From Flavipsychrobacter stenotrophus (GTDB lineage: Bacteria; Bacteroidota; Bacteroidia; Chitinophagales; Chitinophagaceae), in NCBI RefSeq assembly GCF_002954265.1, contig NZ_PPSL01000004.1, positions 434,001 through 498,000 of the forward strand: a DNA stretch of 64,000 bases, read 5' to 3'. Under the pieces are notes generated by a model. It was given only the letters and a program-made list of their open reading frames with translations, was not told the DNA's origin and ran no database searches. How positions within the stretch are numbered: the first letter of the stretch is position 1; each line of letters opens with the position of its first letter. Made by a program: the position numbers and the translations under genes. Below, piece by piece: positions 62,484 to 64,000 of this stretch.

Positions 62484-63257
62484 TTAGTTGTGATCAATGG
62501 CGCGCATTATTACCGTGTACCCCTTCACGCAGGTTGAATGATTGGGGTGGTAGATATAATGTGTCCATTCCTTATAAACCATACCCACATTGTAGCCATA
62601 AACTTCTTTGGCATAAGTGCGGTAAGCATATTGCGTAGTATCCAGCTGCGGATTGTAAACAGATTCGTTGTTCTCCAGAACGGTAACAGTATTATCAAAG
62701 TTCATAAAGCCGGTGTTGAATGAGCTGTAGACATTCTGATAAACGTAGTTCCAGTTATTAAAGTATGCGTAGTCAGTGTCTAAAACGGGTACCAGCGCAT
62801 TGCCCTTCCATGTATTACCTTCCACAATAGGGAATTCAAGTCTGATGAACTGAACACCAATTTCTGAGAATATGAGGCTGTTAGTAGGGGTATTAGGTGG
62901 AGGGGTAGTGGTAGTAGGCGCAACAATTGCAGGTGTAATAGTGATCACGCGTGCTTTCTGCCATACTGCACCATCGTGCGGTCGGCTGAAAACATCCATG
63001 ATGTAAGAAAGCCTCTTTTTGCTGTCGCGGAAAGTGTCGGTGATGGCATACTTCAACTGCGTCCTCGATTCTCTTTGGGTGCAGTTAGCATCATCATATA
63101 TAATGGAGTCAACGTTATAAGTAACGGTTTTTCCAAACTGTAGAGGGAAGTAATTAAGGGTCTGATCGCCGGTGTTTGAATTAGTCTTTCTGCAGGAATA
63201 AAATGCTGTAGCGCACATTCCTATTGTCAAAATACTAAGTATGATCTTTTTTGTCAT
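62484..63257 (-). CDS. Hypothetical lipoprotein
   Basis: A 257-residue protein with lipoprotein signal MTKKIILSILTIGMCATAFYSC (lipid Cys 22). The mature part has strand-rich sequence (KTVTYNVDSIIYDDANCTQRESRTQLKYAITDTF, a TTTTPPPNT linker near 115, and KEVYGYNVGMVYKEWTHYIYH). No family is recognised. It stands 6 bp upstream of the secreted peptidase, so the two are cotranscribed. Confidence 0.75.
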   Translation of the reverse strand: MTKKIILSILTIGMCATAFYSCRKTNSNTGDQTLNYFPLQFGKTVTYNVDSIIYDDANCTQRESRTQLKYAITDTFRDSKKRLSYIMDVFSRPHDGAVWQKARVITITPAIVAPTTTTPPPNTPTNSLIFSEIGVQFIRLEFPIVEGNTWKGNALVPVLDTDYAYFNNWNYVYQNVYSSFNTGFMNFDNTVTVLENNESVYNPQLDTTQYAYRTYAKEVYGYNVGMVYKEWTHYIYHPNHSTCVKGYTVIMRAIDHN

Positions 63258-63366
63258 AAATCCCGTCTGAATATATTTAGCGTAAATTTAGTTAAAGAAG
63301 CGAAAATAACTATAATAAATCAAAAAACCATCTGATATTCTTTTAATCAGTATGTTAGTAACTATT

Positions 63367-63391
63367 AAGCCTGCACACATGGCGCAGGCTT
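63367..63391. terminator. Possible terminator after mnmA
   Basis: AAGCCTGC (63367-63374) pairs with GCAGGCTT (63384-63391) around a 9-base loop. A TTATATTTT tail follows on the + strand, and only a weak T-rich tail follows on the - strand downstream of mnmA. Confidence 0.45.
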
Positions 63392-63418
63392 ATATTTTCG
63401 TTGTTTCAGATTATTCTT

Positions 63419-64000
63419 TTATTGAAACTGCAATGCTGGTGATTTGTGTATCACGCCACCACCTATCACATCATCGCCTTCATAAAATACTGCCGACTGG
63501 CCCGGTGCAATACTATTTACCGAATGGTCAAAAACAACTTTCACACCATCGTCAGTTGGCGTTAGGGTGCTTTCGCTACCAGGATCCTTATATCGGATCT
63601 TAGTAACAGCCTGCATAGTACCGGGTATTGCATCATATTTTATCATATTGATACCCTTCACTATCATTTCATTGGCCTCTAGTTCGTGCAACTCACCCAG
63701 TACTACCGTATTGGTCTCTGGTATAATATTGGTCACAAACATGGGCTTACCCAACGCTACCAATCCCTTACGCTGACCAATAGTGTAAAACGGGTAGCCA
63801 TTATGTTTACCCACTTTCTTGCCGTCTGCCAATACAAAATCACCACCGCTCACCCTGTCTTCCAGTCCGTCCACATTCCTTTTCAGGAACCCGCGGTAGT
63901 CGTTATCGGGCACAAAGCATATTTCGTAGCTCTCCGCTTTTTTAGATAATTCCTTGTAGCCCATGTCATAGGCCAGCTGACGAACTTCGGTTTTCAGCAT
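63419..64000 (-). CDS. mnmA: tRNA-specific 2-thiouridylase, C-terminal part (cut by window edge)
   Basis: 193 residues of the C-terminal region are visible; the gene continues beyond 64000. The catalytic second Cys lies in SYEICFVPDNDYRGFL (Cys 28 of the visible part), followed by GYPFYTIGQRKGLVALGKPMFV and the C-terminal barrel with FYEGDDVIGGGVI. The enzyme makes s2U34 in tRNA Lys, Glu and Gln. The tRNA-Gln in this window has anticodon CTG and is not itself a substrate, so no direct link is implied. Confidence 0.93.
   Translation of the reverse strand: MLKTEVRQLAYDMGYKELSKKAESYEICFVPDNDYRGFLKRNVDGLEDRVSGGDFVLADGKKVGKHNGYPFYTIGQRKGLVALGKPMFVTNIIPETNTVVLGELHELEANEMIVKGINMIKYDAIPGTMQAVTKIRYKDPGSESTLTPTDDGVKVVFDHSVNSIAPGQSAVFYEGDDVIGGGVIHKSPALQFQ

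Overview
The window reads as chromosomal DNA of a Bacteroidota bacterium, most likely of the Chitinophagaceae/Sphingobacteriia type. The signs are genes without Shine-Dalgarno sequences, -7 promoter boxes of the TAnnTTTG type (rpsL, mutS2, a tRNA gene), type IX secretion sorting tails on secreted proteins, many short lipoproteins with a Cys lipobox, WG-repeat and DUF6600 proteins, and dispersed intergenic words common in this phylum. It is a mosaic of core genes and fast-evolving accessory genes.

Layout. 1-6.1 kb: the end of an outer-membrane barrel receptor, an ABC exporter pair, a DEAD-box helicase, a lipoprotein, and a glycosyltransferase fused to a membrane scaffold that resembles a phosphoglycosyl transferase without its active site. 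6.2-14.5 kb: mutS2 without its Smr domain, then an AT-rich three-ORF cassette (8742-14051) that I identify as a RADAR anti-phage system. It comprises an RdrA-type ATPase read as two overlapping frames and an RdrB adenosine-deaminase-like protein with a full catalytic set. A frameshifted secreted protein follows. 14.5-21.9 kb: small lipoproteins, MepB-like, YjbR-like and DUF3667 proteins, a GNAT enzyme, a WG-repeat gene with two frameshifts, and rpsL-rpsG. 22-31 kb: an unexplained structured element, a membrane protein/histidine kinase/response regulator triad, an inverted-repeat element, sucD, a DUF6600 protein, and a 1.1 kb gene-free zone with two related repeat blocks. 31-47 kb: purA, a Lys/Asp-rich protein, pabB, tRNA-Gln, a frameshifted YD-type protein, a WG-like protein, a P-type ATPase, a topoisomerase IB, and pyrR-pyrB. 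47-54 kb: the cell-elongation pair mrdA-rodA, an MBL hydrolase, an e(P4)-type phosphatase, a LuxE-like enzyme and small genes. 54-64 kb: a giant secreted adhesin-like protein, a secreted subtilisin, a lipoprotein, and the 3' end of mnmA.

How the parts relate. Clear functional units are the ABC exporter pair, the RADAR cassette, the signalling triad (4-bp overlap between its first two genes), rpsL-rpsG, pyrR-pyrB (with a terminator-like hairpin between them) and mrdA-rodA. The most notable region is the RADAR cassette with its split rdrA: one extra T in a T4 run near 10243 would restore an 889-residue RdrA. Four genes in the window show frameshifts, and all are accessory or hypothetical genes, while every recognised core gene is intact. 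That suggests either decay of accessory genes or indel errors. Non-coding signals that deserve attention are the nested inverted-repeat element near 22.2 kb, the element at 26.15-26.36 kb flanked by direct repeats, and the paired repeat blocks at 29.6-30.1 kb, whose left arrays and right inverted copies have changed together.
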